Below are positions 47,445 through 59,289 of a stretch of DNA of 64,000 bases, piece after piece. The translations under genes and the position numbers were made by a program. The stretch's first letter is position 1; each line of letters opens with the position of its first letter. The stretch comes from Telmatactis stephensoni (lineage: Eukaryota; Cnidaria; Anthozoa; Actiniaria; Isophelliidae): assembly GCA_029948255.1 (NCBI GenBank), contig JALIZF010001763.1, positions 310,001-374,000 of the forward strand, given 5' to 3'. The notes beneath the pieces are model-generated. The model was not told the origin of the DNA. It was given only the letters and a program-made list of their open reading frames with translations, and did no database searches.

Positions 47445-50400
47445 CTTTTTTTTTTTTTTTCCTTGTGCGAGGCAAGCTCGTCAAGCTACAAAAACAACTG
47501 AATCGAACTCTTTCTCGCGCTCCTGGGTCAACGAAGCGTCTGAGAATTTATAAACCCTTTCAACACTAAGAGCTATTTCCCCTTTGAGAAAGTGTTGGTC
47601 TACTAATTAGGTTAATCAGAGGTAACGGCAACTGATGCCAGCTCTTTGGGGAGCACTTTGTGGTTTTGATCCCTAAAACACCTTTTAGCCATAATTCCGC
47701 TCGATGCTTTATATATGGATCAAGTTCCCAAGTTGTATACACTCTTCACTTTATTTTCTATGAGCTCGAAATTGTTGTTTTGAGGGTTTGGGTTTCGTTT
47801 CGTGACCACAATTTCGTTTTCCAGACAAGTTTTACGTGGTAAAGATTGAACATGCCGAGAGACTAAGTAGCGAGTCTGGTCAGGAGCTTATGAATGGTCT
47901 GGGGCGATAGACGCTGACTCTTCTCAGTCAGTGGTATCGAGTCAGTTTATTGATTTTTGTCGGTTCTCCTTGCTCTTTCCGATTCACGATTAGTAACCTT
48001 TTTCAAACGGCTTTATTAGTAATTCTTATTAATTTGGCTTATTTTTCTTAATATGCAAAGCATTGGGCCAGTCATTTGTTATTCTGTTTGTCAGTCTTGT
48101 CAGTCAGTTATGTCTGTCTGTACGTTTGTCTTTTTATTTGTCCGTCCATCTTTGGTATTACGACATTTTTCCTTACATGGTTGTATAGTGGTTTAAGGTA
48201 CTAAGTCCACATTGACTAGATTCAGGAGCTCCTGCTAGATTGGAAAACGACTTTTCCCCTTCTTTTGCACCTTAGATAACGGAAAAATGCCGGTTTTTAC
48301 AAGTGTGGATGGAAGGCTAAAACGTATCGAAAGACGTGTTTTCGAACGAAAATGCACTAGTGTGAACGGGCTTGTTTAAACTGAAGTAATGATTCTTTCT
48401 TTTATATTTAACTAAAAATTCAGCTCTTTGTTCAATTTCTTTGTAACTCCATCAACCTCGTACGTGATTTCTAGTCGATTCAGTACCATACACAACCCAC
48501 CCACAGCAGTTTCAATAACATATTTAAAACTACATCTACCGCTCACATAAAGCTGAACAAACGTTTTGAATGATCATACCATATGTAATCGTACGTTTTT
48601 TAAACTTTTCGCCCAACACGAAGTCTAATTTAAACCGCGTGCAGATATGATGCGAATTCAAGGTGTTTGGATAGACCTCCTCGTAGCAGGTCTTGTCTCA
48701 ATGGACTTTACACACACACGAGTTGGGTGTATTCCCATGGCCATAAGTGGTATATTTCCACGTCATGAAAATAGAAACAGACTTTTTTAATTTATTTTGT
48801 GAAAGAGGGTTTTTTATTACTCAAAATAAAATAAATTCCCAAATTTTCCAAATATGCCATTAATGTGGGTTGTTTTTCAAAGATATCTAAAAATAATAGA
48901 TCTTGATATTGACTGCATTTTTTCTAATGCTGGAAATAGCTCCAGACAGGTTTCGTGAGCTGTAAGCAATTTGTTTACAATTTTTTTAAATTTTGGTAAT
49001 TGTTTTAGTTCAACTGAAGAAGATATTATCTCAGATTAAAAGAATAATCTTCTGGGAAGTTTCCGGAATAACACGTAAGATTCTGAAGAAAATACTTTAG
49101 AAAAATAATCGAGTATTTATTATAAAAATATTTATATCATATGAATTTATTAATGAGTTAAATAATTAAACAATAGGGTATGTTTTAATATTATTCTTTA
49201 ATTTCGTTGTTTTAGTAAATATGTTTTTCTCCAATTTTGAATAGACTAGCAAAATTGTATAAGTAAATATTTTTAGCTTTCATTATATTGTACGTTCATA
49301 TTTTGTAAACAGGATTCCGTGTATTCTGTGTCTGTGCAAATTGCTTACATAACTAATGATCATATACACACTATTGGCGGTACATAATTCTCAATAATTG
49401 TTACCAAATAGAAGTCAAAAAAATAATAACATTATCAATTGACGTCATTGCTAGACGTTTCTTCAATCGATGGCAAAAATGATCAACAACAAAACAATCA
49501 TTCTCAATCGGTTTGTCAATAAATTCCTCGCAAAATATCAACTCTCGGAACACTTACTAGGCCAATACTATCAAGTCAACAAATTTCCCGCATATTTCGA
49601 GCAATATTTGGCTGGTCATAGCATTACAGAAAATTTAGACTTATCGTGATTCCATCATAGGAATTTTGTTATTACGTCGACTCAAACTGCGTACTGGATC
49701 GAGAAACACACTGGTTTAATGTTAGAAGCAGTAGGACGCGCTTAGCAGGGTTTCTGTCGGGTCATAACAGTTCTTTATTTGATGCACCTTGCAAAACAAT
49801 CTCAAAGACTGAACACCTTGCAAAAACTGTCCTTAAAATAGCACCTTATTCGCGGTTGAATTTATCCAAATCTTGAATGAAAGCCGGATATGATTTCACT
49901 TTTCGTGAACTTTTATCTAATTATGAAAGATAAATTACAGTTAATATGAATAACTGTTGGAGTCTTTTCAACTTAAGCCTTTATATTAAGCCCGCCGACC
50001 CCTTTCCTACGCGGATAAATATTTTATTGTAAATTCAGGAAAAGCCGATTGTTAATTTCGTCGTATGAGGCTACGATGCGAAATGGGCATCTCAAAGAGA
50101 TTATGTTTTAATAAGTTGATCGAATAACCGATAATTGATCGTTATCAGTATTGCTTTATAGACACTACTGCACTGATTGTAAAACAGATAAAAGAATAAT
50201 TTAATTAGATTTTTATCATTCTGTAAATACGTAGGTTTATTCTCTCCATTTCCGGGGGGTTAGCTAGAAGACTGGAAATGAAGTTGAGACGACACGGAAG
50301 CCCGGGACTGAAAACGCCTCGAAATTTACACAGTAAAAGACCACGACACACAGCGCGCTATTTATCTTGCATGAATAGTTGTGCGCAACAGATAAATAGA

Positions 50401-52891
50401 ATCGTGTGCAACCTCTAAAATTGTCGAGTGAACTGTGCGCACATAAGTTCCAACTGCGCACAAAGATTATTTCACGATCTGCGTTCGCAACGAGCAACTT
50501 GATTTTTGTTCGTTTATCTTGTTGTGAGTCCATATTGATATTGAATTTTACAGTTTTCAATACCATTGTCTGTTTGTTTGTATAATTATATAATTTATAA
50601 TTTGTAACTTCTTTATGCTCTTTACGTTCATTCGTTTTGTCTGTCTGTCTGTCTGTCAAAAACACGGACATTTATACAGTAATCTCCTTTCATTACTTTT
50701 TGCAGGTTTCAAAAGCCCGAGAAAAATCGCGTCATAAACGTCAAGTCGCGGTCCAGAATCAACATAATTTGCCCCAACCCGGCTATGAATGTTGATGTGG
50801 CACAAGATAACACACCCAAGGAATGGCTGTACGAAAACTTATGGATAGTATCTAAAAAGAGTTATGACCAATGTAACGCATCGTCCAAGACGGACAGACT
50901 TATACTCCGGTGTGATACTCCATTACAGCTTAAGTATCATACACTGATATTTCTACAGTACAGTGTAACGACGCAAGGGCTGGAGTTTCCAGTTGGCAAA
51001 GAATATTACTTCATCGGTAAGATATGATTGTCAAGTATATGATAATCAGATGATGATAATGATGATGATGATGATGATGATGAAAACAATCCTGAAACTA
51101 GTACTAGCGATGACTGAGTTCGGCAATAGCGATTTTAATGATGAATATGATGTTGGTTGTAGAAATAGTGATAGTGTTATTAGTGACGAGCGATTTGACT
51201 GTGAAATCCTCACGACACGTGTCATGCTAGTCCATAACCGTATCGTGTGCTGTGGTTTGTATCACAGTCATACGAAATGTGTTGCTTCACAGAAATAACC
51301 ATACCATTAATTTTTCATAGCTACCTCCGATGGAACGAAGGCTTCTCTGGCCAACCGCAAAGGAGGAAATTGTGCCCGCGGAAGCATGAAGATGAAATTC
51401 TATGTCTGCAAAGGACCAGGAGGTAAATGATCAATACCACTAATTTAGATCAACGAATAGTAGGAGAGTTGCATAGCTCTTTGTTGTTTTTAAAAATCTT
51501 TTTAGAAATGCATGCTGTTATTGGTTAAAAAATCCGATGCACTGGTATCAGAGGTCAATTGTCCCATCAGTAGTTTCTTTCTCCTGACTGACCCAGCCTT
51601 TACTGTACCAAGGGATGGGAGAGAAAGAGTAGGGAGAGAGATACAGCAATTTGATAATTGAGTTAGTCAATAGTTTTTAATTGTTTTGATAGAATCAGAT
51701 TGTCCTATCACTCACTTCCTTTCTCCGCTGTTCCAGCCTTTATTGTACCAAGGCATGGGAGAGATAGGATAGGGAGAGAGATACAGCAATTTGACAATTG
51801 AGTTAGTCAATAGTTTTTAATTGCTTTGATAGAATCAGATTGTTCTATCACTCACTTCCTTTCTCCATTGTCCCAGCCCTAATTGTACCAAGGCATGGGA
51901 GAGATAGGGTAAGGGAGAAAGAGAATATGATAGGTAATTTTGTAGGGCCACTGCTTTATTAGCTATTGTAGCTATTCTATTATTATTGTAGATGCATTAA
52001 GAATATCTTCTTGTCGATAGATCCCAGATGCATGCCATCGAATACCCAAAAGCCTCAATCAAACAATGACAACTCTATATCAGGATTGATCCCCACAACC
52101 AACTTTATAACAAAAGACACCAAACCTTCACTCAAAACAACGAACACTAAAACAACCCCAAAAGAGGTACCCATTTCAACGACGCAGCAATACACAACCA
52201 CGGATAACAAGGGATTACAAAGTGATGACCCAAGAATGACGTTACATCCCACACTAAGCTCACAGAGTACAGTTGTATTAACGGAAGTAACGACAGTAGC
52301 ACCAGAAACGGAAGTAACTCTGTTTCGAAAAGAGGAGTGTACGCATGATCATGGTAAGTGGTTGATAAATCACGTGACTGGCTGGGTTGCATGTGACGTC
52401 ACGACAGCCGCATTTGTCAACAAAAGATTTCTCATACATAAGCGTCTGTTTTTCTTTCATCCAACATGGCTATCGATTCCTTTTTTTCATTCTCAAGAGA
52501 CTGATTGAAATCTAGCAACATGCAAGAGTTGTAGATAACTTATTTCTCGTTTTCTTTTTAATCATCTCTATGCTTTCCACTTTCTGTCCACATATCCTCC
52601 TTTCAAAATGTAGAGAGTGGAAAAGGCAAGTTTTATGTATTAGGTTGAATATGAAATTATATCATTATTTCTCTTTTTTTTTCAGGTACGCAACCAAGTT
52701 GGAATGTGGTTATTCCTCTACTTGTAGTTATTTTTATACTTGTTATTATGAACAGTTTCGTGATTTGTAGACTACGGCAGGGCAGCCCTAAATCATGTTT
52801 ACCTGAAGACAACTTAAACAATACTCCAGAAAAAAGAACTTATCACTTAAAAAATAACAATGGCAGAACCTCGAGTCCTGTAATGGTGTGA
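39842..52891 (+). CDS. Ephrin 2: transmembrane (B-type-like) ephrin, five exons
   Basis: Exons 39842-39951, 50706-51016, 51321-51422, 52021-52353 and 52686-52891 join to 1,062 nt (353 residues), all GT-AG, phases 2,1,1,1 as in ephrin 1. Order: signal peptide (ARVCVVIFYLVVPSISLV), ephrin receptor-binding domain at about residues 26-170 (IQWTPRNPLF, INIICPNP, WLYENLWIVSKKSYDQC, LILRCDTP, GLEFPVGKEYYFIG, MKMKFYVC), a Thr/Ser/Pro-rich stalk of about 110 residues starting DPRC, a transmembrane helix (about 290-312; WNVVIPLLVVIFILVIM), then a tail of about 40 residues with one Tyr, ending SSPVMV. Ephrins bind Eph kinases on neighbouring cells, and tailed forms can signal in reverse. The hydrophobic-x-hydrophobic end resembles the class II PDZ-binding end of ephrin-B, an inference. 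The start is the ATG at the head of the leader. The frame is intact throughout. Confidence 0.92.
39952..50705 (+). other. Ephrin 2 intron 1 (10.75 kb), repeat-poor
   Basis: No exon or clear transposable element was found in it. Only a poly-T tract (47,413-47,460) and scattered short frames without domain signals. Much less repeat content than the 20-kb interval before it. Confidence 0.7.
47413..47460. repeat. Poly-T tract
   Basis: About 47 T interrupted by one C, in ephrin 2 intron 1; may be the tail of an unrecognised minus-strand retroposon. Confidence 0.85.
50706..51016 (+). CDS. Ephrin 2 exon 2 (main receptor-binding domain)
   Basis: Acceptor TTTTTGCAG ends at 50,705; donor GTAAGA at 51,017. 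Carries most of the ephrin fold. Confidence 0.92.
51321..51422 (+). CDS. Ephrin 2 exon 3
   Basis: 102 nt, phase 1-1, with SLANRKGGNC and MKMKFYVC; acceptor TTTTTCATAG, donor GTAAAT. Confidence 0.9.
51553..51925. repeat. About 140-bp tandem repeat in ephrin 2 intron 3, about 2.6 units
   Basis: Units share CTTCCTTTCTCC, TTGTACCAAGGCATGGGAGAGATAG-type and GTTAGTCAATAGTTTTTAATTG segments (at 51,662 and 51,802). Non-coding. Confidence 0.8.
52021..52353 (+). CDS. Ephrin 2 exon 4 (Ser/Thr-rich stalk)
   Basis: Begins DPRC, is rich in Thr, Ser, Asn and Pro (for example TTNTKTTPKEVPISTTQQ), and ends CTHDH before donor GTAAGT. Likely O-glycosylated extracellular stalk. Confidence 0.88.
52686..52891 (+). 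CDS. Ephrin 2 exon 5 (transmembrane helix and tail)
   Basis: Acceptor TTTTTTCAG; encodes the helix, the tail with one Tyr (RTYHL) and the C-terminus PVMV, stop TGA. Confidence 0.9.
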
Positions 52892-53501
52892 TTGTTGCTG
52901 GATATTGAATTAGAATTGTTGGTTACCAGAAACGATTCTGGAAATTGGGGATACACATGCATGCTGATAGCTTAATTCCAGCAAGGATTTGGATTTAAGG
53001 CATGAAGAAACCACGAACTTGCATTTGTGCAATGCATTTAGACGTTCAGCATAAATGGAATGATGGAAAACAAATGTCATAACTAATTATAATGTCAAAA
53101 ATGGATTGAAAATGCGCAAAGTTACAAAAAATGCATGATAAGAAAGTGCGAGGATCGCGGAAAAAAACGATCTTACTTAAAAAGATTGCTGTAAAATGCT
53201 ATAAGTTTCATCAGTAATGAAACAAAAGCAATGTGTTTGCTTTGAAGTCCATATATGGAAATACTGGGTCACGTGCATCGCTTACACCAAATATGGAAAC
53301 CTGAATGGATCACGTGGATTATTTACTTCATTAACATTTTATGGTGTTGCGGAGTCCGTTTTATTGGACCATAAACCTTGGAATGTGTGAACTCAGTCAA
53401 AGGCTAATTGCCTTGTTTGGAAATCAACTTCTTTATATGGAATATAGAGGAAGGACGTAAAAAGAATTTGCTCTGTGTATTTGTGTTCTAAATAACTTAA
53501 T

Positions 53502-53644
53502 TAGAGTGATCGCACTTAACCCGTGAAAAAGCACAAAATCTAAATAGTACTAAATAGCACAAAATCCTTTGCTTTCCATGTTAAATAGTGCTATTTAACA
53601 TTATCTAGCTAGTACAATTTCACGGATTAAGTGCAATCACTCTA
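53502..53644. mobile_element. Foldback MITE downstream of ephrin 2
   Basis: Inverted ends TAGAGTGATCGCACTTAA / TTAAGTGCAATCACTCTA, inner pair AATAGCAC and GTGCTATT; 143 bp. Confidence 0.75.
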
Positions 53645-54201
53645 GCAAATAACTCTATAACAGCTATTATGTGAATAAATCTAATAGGCTACTAGCTTTG
53701 TTAGGAAAATAACACTTGATCAAGTCATCCTTCTTTGTCTACTGACGGTCTGATAATTAAGAATCAAGAATCCCATCTTAACACGATTTTTTCATTATTC
53801 AGTTTAAGAGATCGCCAAGAGCGAATCTCGAAACATTCCTCAAAGTATCATAATTAGGCACCAGGTATTAAATTGTTAATATATATAAGAATACTGCATT
53901 CATTATTGTATAAAGTCAAATTATTTTTATCAATAAATAACAATGATCAGTTTTACAAAACACCGCAACATTCAACCGTTCACAATATATATCAATTGTT
54001 AAAGTACAACAGACCCAAAATGATTAATATATCTTATTTTAATGATATGATTTAAAGCTATATGTTCATAAGTCTCTTACTGGAAAGTGATTAAGGTACA
54101 AGAATATCCATTCTTTGCGCATGCGCAAATGTGTTCTAGGTACTAAGCACAAGTAGTGAGACTGAAAAGTTTTCAAGCCTTACCTTGCTATCCTGCATGC
54201 T

Positions 54202-54420
54202 ATGATTGCAGTAAACTTGAAGCTGTGAAAAAGTAGGGAGTTTATAAGTGATCAAAATTAGTATGACTAATGATTGCAGTAAACTTGAAGCTGTGAAAAA
54301 GTAGGGAGTTTATAAGTGATCAAAATTAGTATGACTAGAAGTGTTTAAATAGTATATGTATATGAATGTAAAATCTCTCTCCATTGGAAAGGTATAGAAG
54401 TGTTTAAATAGTAAACTACA
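54202..54420. repeat. Short tandem duplications downstream of ephrin 2
   Basis: A 68-bp unit (TGATTGCAGTAAACTTGAAG...) occurs twice in tandem, followed by a repeated AGAAGTGTTTAAATAGTA. Confidence 0.85.
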
Positions 54421-56920
54421 CGTGCGCATGCGCTTCACTGAAACTCTAACTATAAGCGTAAGCAACACACGCGGGCTCAAGTCGTTTCATTCACCTGATG
54501 AGTACTTCGTTTCCGAGTCTGCGCAGTGTTGATTGCGCTTATGCTGTTGCAATTATGTACTACCAATATTGTGTATAGCAATATTGGCAGAATATCCCTC
54601 TCTATTTGTACTGTAGGTTTATTTGAACGAAACAGTAATGAATTTCAAACGTTAAAACAAAGTAACTGAATAAAAAAGAATTCGAAGTAACTATAATAAA
54701 TAGCATTAGTAGAATCATTAGTAGAATTAGATAGATATATTTAAAGTAATTGATACCTAAAAAGAATTACGTTGTACAAACTAATGTATATATGATCAAT
54801 AAAAGCGATTTGTAGTATGAATTTATGAAATGTTTGTTTCTTATATATGGAAGGATCAATAATAGAAGAGAAACGACCTACTTTTAGACCGCAGCCTACT
54901 CTAAATCACATGACAATGTATACGACTAAATATGCAAAGTGAGGATGGTAGAAAAAGAGAAAGAAAGAAAAGTATTTCGCAATTGCAAGTCCTACTGACG
55001 TTTTTCTCCTGAGACCTATATGCAGGGCCTGTTTCGTCTATTTCAAAATCAGAGGTCGCTACAGCGCATGCTCAGCAGAGGAGGGTCGAAAGCCCGCCGA
55101 GTAAACACTTAAAAGTCCCCCTCACCTCCCCCTTTGCCTTCCCCCGTCATGTTGTCAACTTAAAATTCAGGCCTGCTGTATGGGCTACCCTCTGAAACAA
55201 TATTGAGAAGGGGGGAAGGGGAGGTTCGCAATGTTTTTCATTTGTGTGGGGACGACGACGAGATACGATTCTGAATTCTGTAAAAACCTGCACTCAGTCT
55301 CAACCAGTTGTGTCCAAGATTGCAGGCTACTTAAACGAGTGTCTCGTTAAATTTGGCTTGAAAGTCATTTCAGGTACCGTACCGTCATAACATTGGGTGC
55401 TTAATTACTTACTTGGTAACTGAATATCTCGTGGAAAAACACCGCATCGTTTGCTTATAAAACAAATTTTTATCATTTGGGCTTATCAGTTTCATCTTTT
55501 AAGTCGCCAACGTAAACACAGGAAAAAACAAATTTGATCCTTGCGTTTATGTTTACATTCACTTTTGGTTTGTTTGCTTTTAGTGGTGTATACTCTTAGT
55601 TGGCCATTCTCAGGTAGTCGCGAAAATAAACCCTCTCGCCTTCCCATCTTTGCCTGACCATACTTGTAGAGCGAAAAGAAACTGAAGGCTACTAGTGTAT
55701 CTTTGGAATATGTTCAACACCCTAGAGGGCTGGAGGAATTACCCTATTTCATTATGACGTCACGGCTTGTTTATGAGGGGGACAGAATCGTCTAGAACAA
55801 TAGAAATTTGAACAAAATTCGCTCTGCTGATAAAGGTTTACCTCTGCCAATTGTCCTAGGTTTCACAATATAGATGTACTGGATGGTAATAAACAATATT
55901 TACTGTACTTGGTGGCTGTCACCGCTTTTCTACGAGTCTACAAAGACGCATTTAATATCGATTTTTTGTGTGGTTTACTAGTTTTGTCCCCTCCCACGAC
56001 CATGATCCTATGCGTTTAAACAACAGAATGTTTTAATGTGACGTCATAGGGCAATTAGCTGATTCTCCATGCGCATTAAGATATTTTGTGAAGTCACTCA
56101 ATCTTAGTCCACCACTGAACCCCATAGCCCAGCTACAATGATCTACAACTACAGTTTCTATATTTAGATACAATTGAACTGAGCGCACGATATCTATGGT
56201 TGCATAAAAATGTTTCCTCCTTTTAAAATGCTCCTTTCTCTAGTACCCTGGGGATTATTTATCGACGCACGCAGTGTCGGTTCCGTTGATCACAACGTCG
56301 GGTGAAGTTTACGGCACCATGCGTAAGTTTACGGCACTGCACGCCTTTCAGTTTTCCGGGACCCATTCGCAAAAAGGGACCCAGTCTTAGTCTCAGTCTC
56401 AAAATTTGGTTCAGGAAAGACGAAGTTACGTATTCTAGTAACTAAGATACCAGGTAACGTGTATTATACTTTTCGCTCGTGACAATTATAACATAAAATG
56501 ACTAGTGGCTAACACGAAAACCCGCGGTTAATTTAGCCTCTAGGCATTCAAAAAAGAAAACTCTCAAAATTCATACAAATAAAAAAATACACATACTTTT
56601 TGTAACTAAACCTACCCATTGTAATTCTGCCAAAAATGAAATCTGTAATTTAATTAATGTTTGCAAAAATAAAATGTATTGTATTGTATTGTATTGTATT
56701 GTATACACAATTTATCATAAGTTGCAGTATCTCCATGATCATGATCAGGCTTTAATTATATATCAAAATGAAATAAATTTCTCACAAAATTATAATAGTT
56801 AATTATCATAATATATAAGTATCATATGTATATAAATAGGTAAATATGCTAAATACTTCAGTTTATGTATATAATATAAAGTCCTTCTCAAAAATGTTGT
56901 CGGACGTAATACTGAAAGAA
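54421..56920. other. Intergenic, no gene recognised
   Basis: No supportable exon. Contains a (TATTG)n microsatellite at 56,676-56,704. Confidence 0.6.
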
Positions 56921-56979
56921 CTGTCACTTGACTGATGTCTATGAAAAATCGAAGAACTGTCGTTTGACCCGAAGACTGA

Positions 56980-57068
56980 GTGGAACCAACCGGCCAGAAC
57001 GGCCAGTTCTTAAATGGTACAGCTCTGGCCCTAAGAAATCAGGACCGTTCTGGCTGGTTGGTTCCATT
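56980..57068. mobile_element. Small foldback repeat
   Basis: GGAACCAACCGGCCAGAACGG pairs with the near complement CCGTTCTGGCTGGTTGGTTCC across about 45 bp. Confidence 0.6.
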
Positions 57069-57392
57069 AAATGGAAAACACCCTTAGTCGCTTTGATGAA
57101 GTGGGTTGATCACGTGATATTTCTTTTAAAAGTATGGACAACCTTTTTGAGAATGACTGTAGGTCATAAGTATATAAAAAATACAGGATAATGCAAACTT
57201 TTCTCCACGATGGAGATCAAGGGACTCATCAAAGCACAAATGCCTTAAAAACGAGGGCAGTGGACCACACCAATCATGTATGAAAGCAAAAATTATAACA
57301 TTAACATGAAGAATAATTCAGTTCAGGAGAAATGTTAGTCATTGAGACTATCAGTCACTATTGCACTGATAGCAAGCAACGAGAAATAGTCT

Positions 57393-58343
57393 TTATGCGT
57401 TCAAATATGGCGATTCTTTCAGCCCCTGTCCATGTTCGCACGAGTTGCAAGGGCAGTATCTTCCATGTGCCGCATTTTCTTCCATCTCTTTTCCCAGCCT
57501 CAAATATCTACAAGACCTTAGTTCATCATAACATGGAGACGTTTCTTGTCGAGAGAGATTGTTAGAATTCTCCAGCTCTTGTCGGATTAAAAACTCCATT
57601 GGATCGTGTTTCAGTGACCTGCTTCCAGCTGATATCTTTCTGATAGGGACCGAGGTATGGACATCCCAGCTTTTTAAAACCTCATCAATGGTGATTTTTG
57701 GTAAGGAAAGCTCAGTTTGTAACAAAGAAGTAGATCCTACGTCCTGGTTAGAAAAAGACTTGGTCAGTTTATCTCCCGACGCCTCTGCCCTATTAATTGA
57801 ATTTCGGCGTCCATCGATTAAATTCAAATGCGTTGCAAGTTGTGACACATCGTTTTTGGATTGAAGAGATTTGCTACGCGGTCGATGGATTGAAGGAATA
57901 CGCGGTAATGATGGGATCCTCGCTTCCGCTTTATAAACACTAGTTTGGTGGTTCGTTAAATTGCTTGGTTTTGTTTCTTTCTTGGCCCTTGGGGATGTTG
58001 ACCCTAGATGATCAAATTTTCCCTCTTGAGCTACTTTACTGAAAGCGGTTCCACCGACTTGTAAACTCGTTGGTACTTGGATATCAGCGTTTTTACGTGG
58101 CAATGGACGCCCCTCTTTCTTTCGTTGAGGAAGCCACTTTTTAGTAGGACTAGTAGAACCATGAAACTCGTATACAGAATGAGTTTTGATTCCAGTGGGG
58201 TGTCGATTACTTCGGCCGTGAAAATTCATCGCATTGTCACGCGGAACTTTGGCAAGTTCCTTCACAGGCATCAGAAATGAAGAGATGTGTGTCTTGTCTT
58301 CGTCCCTCTTACCCTTTAGTGCCTTCCACAATCGATGTTCCAT
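57393..58343 (-). CDS. Unknown intronless protein, 316 residues, basic and Ser-rich
   Basis: One uninterrupted frame from ATG (58,343) to stop, far longer than chance in this AT-rich DNA. I do not recognise a family. No signal peptide or membrane helix. Mostly disordered-looking, basic sequence: a repeated short motif GSTSP (about residues 62 and 114), a proline/Ser/Arg stretch (IPSLPRIPSIHRPRSKSL, about 168-185), a PKA-type site RRNSI, and a cysteine cluster CPCNSC near the C-terminus. It may be a single-exon gene or the main exon of a larger one. A block about 320-800 bp upstream resembles the region upstream of the 61,095 gene and carries TGACGTCA. Confidence 0.6.
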   Translation of the reverse strand: MEHRLWKALKGKRDEDKTHISSFLMPVKELAKVPRDNAMNFHGRSNRHPTGIKTHSVYEFHGSTSPTKKWLPQRKKEGRPLPRKNADIQVPTSLQVGGTAFSKVAQEGKFDHLGSTSPRAKKETKPSNLTNHQTSVYKAEARIPSLPRIPSIHRPRSKSLQSKNDVSQLATHLNLIDGRRNSINRAEASGDKLTKSFSNQDVGSTSLLQTELSLPKITIDEVLKSWDVHTSVPIRKISAGSRSLKHDPMEFLIRQELENSNNLSRQETSPCYDELRSCRYLRLGKEMEENAAHGRYCPCNSCEHGQGLKESPYLNA

Positions 58344-58666
58344 AATATTAGTTGAGGAATCAACAATATTGTTATGCGATCTACGTAAACGTCTAGGGTG
58401 TGCGCATTTCTAAGATAACGTCACAGATCAGATCAATCTAGCATACGGGGCATAAATCATGTCCTTCGACCAATGAAATATCAGAACCAGATTTCGCTCA
58501 TCAACACTATTCAAACCTTTTAGACTCAGGTTTCAAAACAATGCTTTTCGCCTTATGCTCAAATTGGCTTAAATTATATTTTTGGACCAATTAAATTTAA
58601 ATTAAATTGTTGGAAGAAAAACACGATGAGGTTTATTAGTCATGTCGTTTAATAAAACAGTTTCCT

Positions 58667-59146
58667 CTAGATTGTTTGAAATCTTTTGTTCAAAATTTTC
58701 TTCTCAGGAACTGAATAACGTAATTGGCATGTTGTCCGAGCGACGCCAATATCAATATGCCACTTGAGTTTATCGGTTGCTAGTAATTCGTAAACATTTT
58801 GGTTGTATCTATGGACCTTCTTCGCCGCAGGGCTCGGTCCCCTTTTGATTCTATTGTTTCATCTTTTCACAAAATTGTCTTGACGTCATCAAGAATTAGC
58901 ATCAATCAAGGTTATTCGTCGTGTGAGTGATAGTGTAGCAAACTTATTAACTTAACTAAATCGAAAACAACAACTCTTTGCGTCCTTTGCCACGATATCC
59001 ACAGCTCGTGACGCGGATTTGTTGAATTTTGATGCCATCACTGATCGGATTAAAGGACTGAACATTAAATAGTTCAGAAGACAGCTAATCTGAAGTCAAT
59101 CCTGAAAATAACCTTCAAAATATTACCCTTCAGGATTTGCAAACAC
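58667..59146. repeat. Upstream block related to 63,261-63,681
   Basis: Shares TTTGAAATCTTTTGTTCAAA, GAGCGACGCCAATATC, TTTATCGGTTGCTAGT, TTCTTGACGTCAT-type and CATCACTGATCGGATTAA with the other block, in the same order. Both lie upstream of a minus-strand gene. Confidence 0.7.
58881..58888. promoter_or_regulatory. CRE-like palindrome TGACGTCA
   Basis: Full 8-bp CREB/ATF site about 540 bp upstream of the 316-residue gene, conserved in the related block at 63,446. Function inferred only. Confidence 0.35.
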
Positions 59147-59289
59147 AATGTAGTTAATCACTTATGGTGTTTCAACTAATAGTTACTTTAACCCTTATTT
59201 AATTTTTCCTTCGAATTGTAAACTATTTTGTGAGCTCCAGTAGTGAGGCTTTTTCCCTGTTCAAACATAATTAAGAGGAAATTTTTTCC

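Noticed and set aside
50264..50671. 135-codon minus-strand frame at the end of ephrin 2 intron 1
   Set aside because: Low-complexity start from a CTGT repeat and no recognisable domain; antisense to the intron end.
57559..57864. 101-codon plus-strand frame
   Set aside because: Shadow of the 316-residue minus-strand gene.
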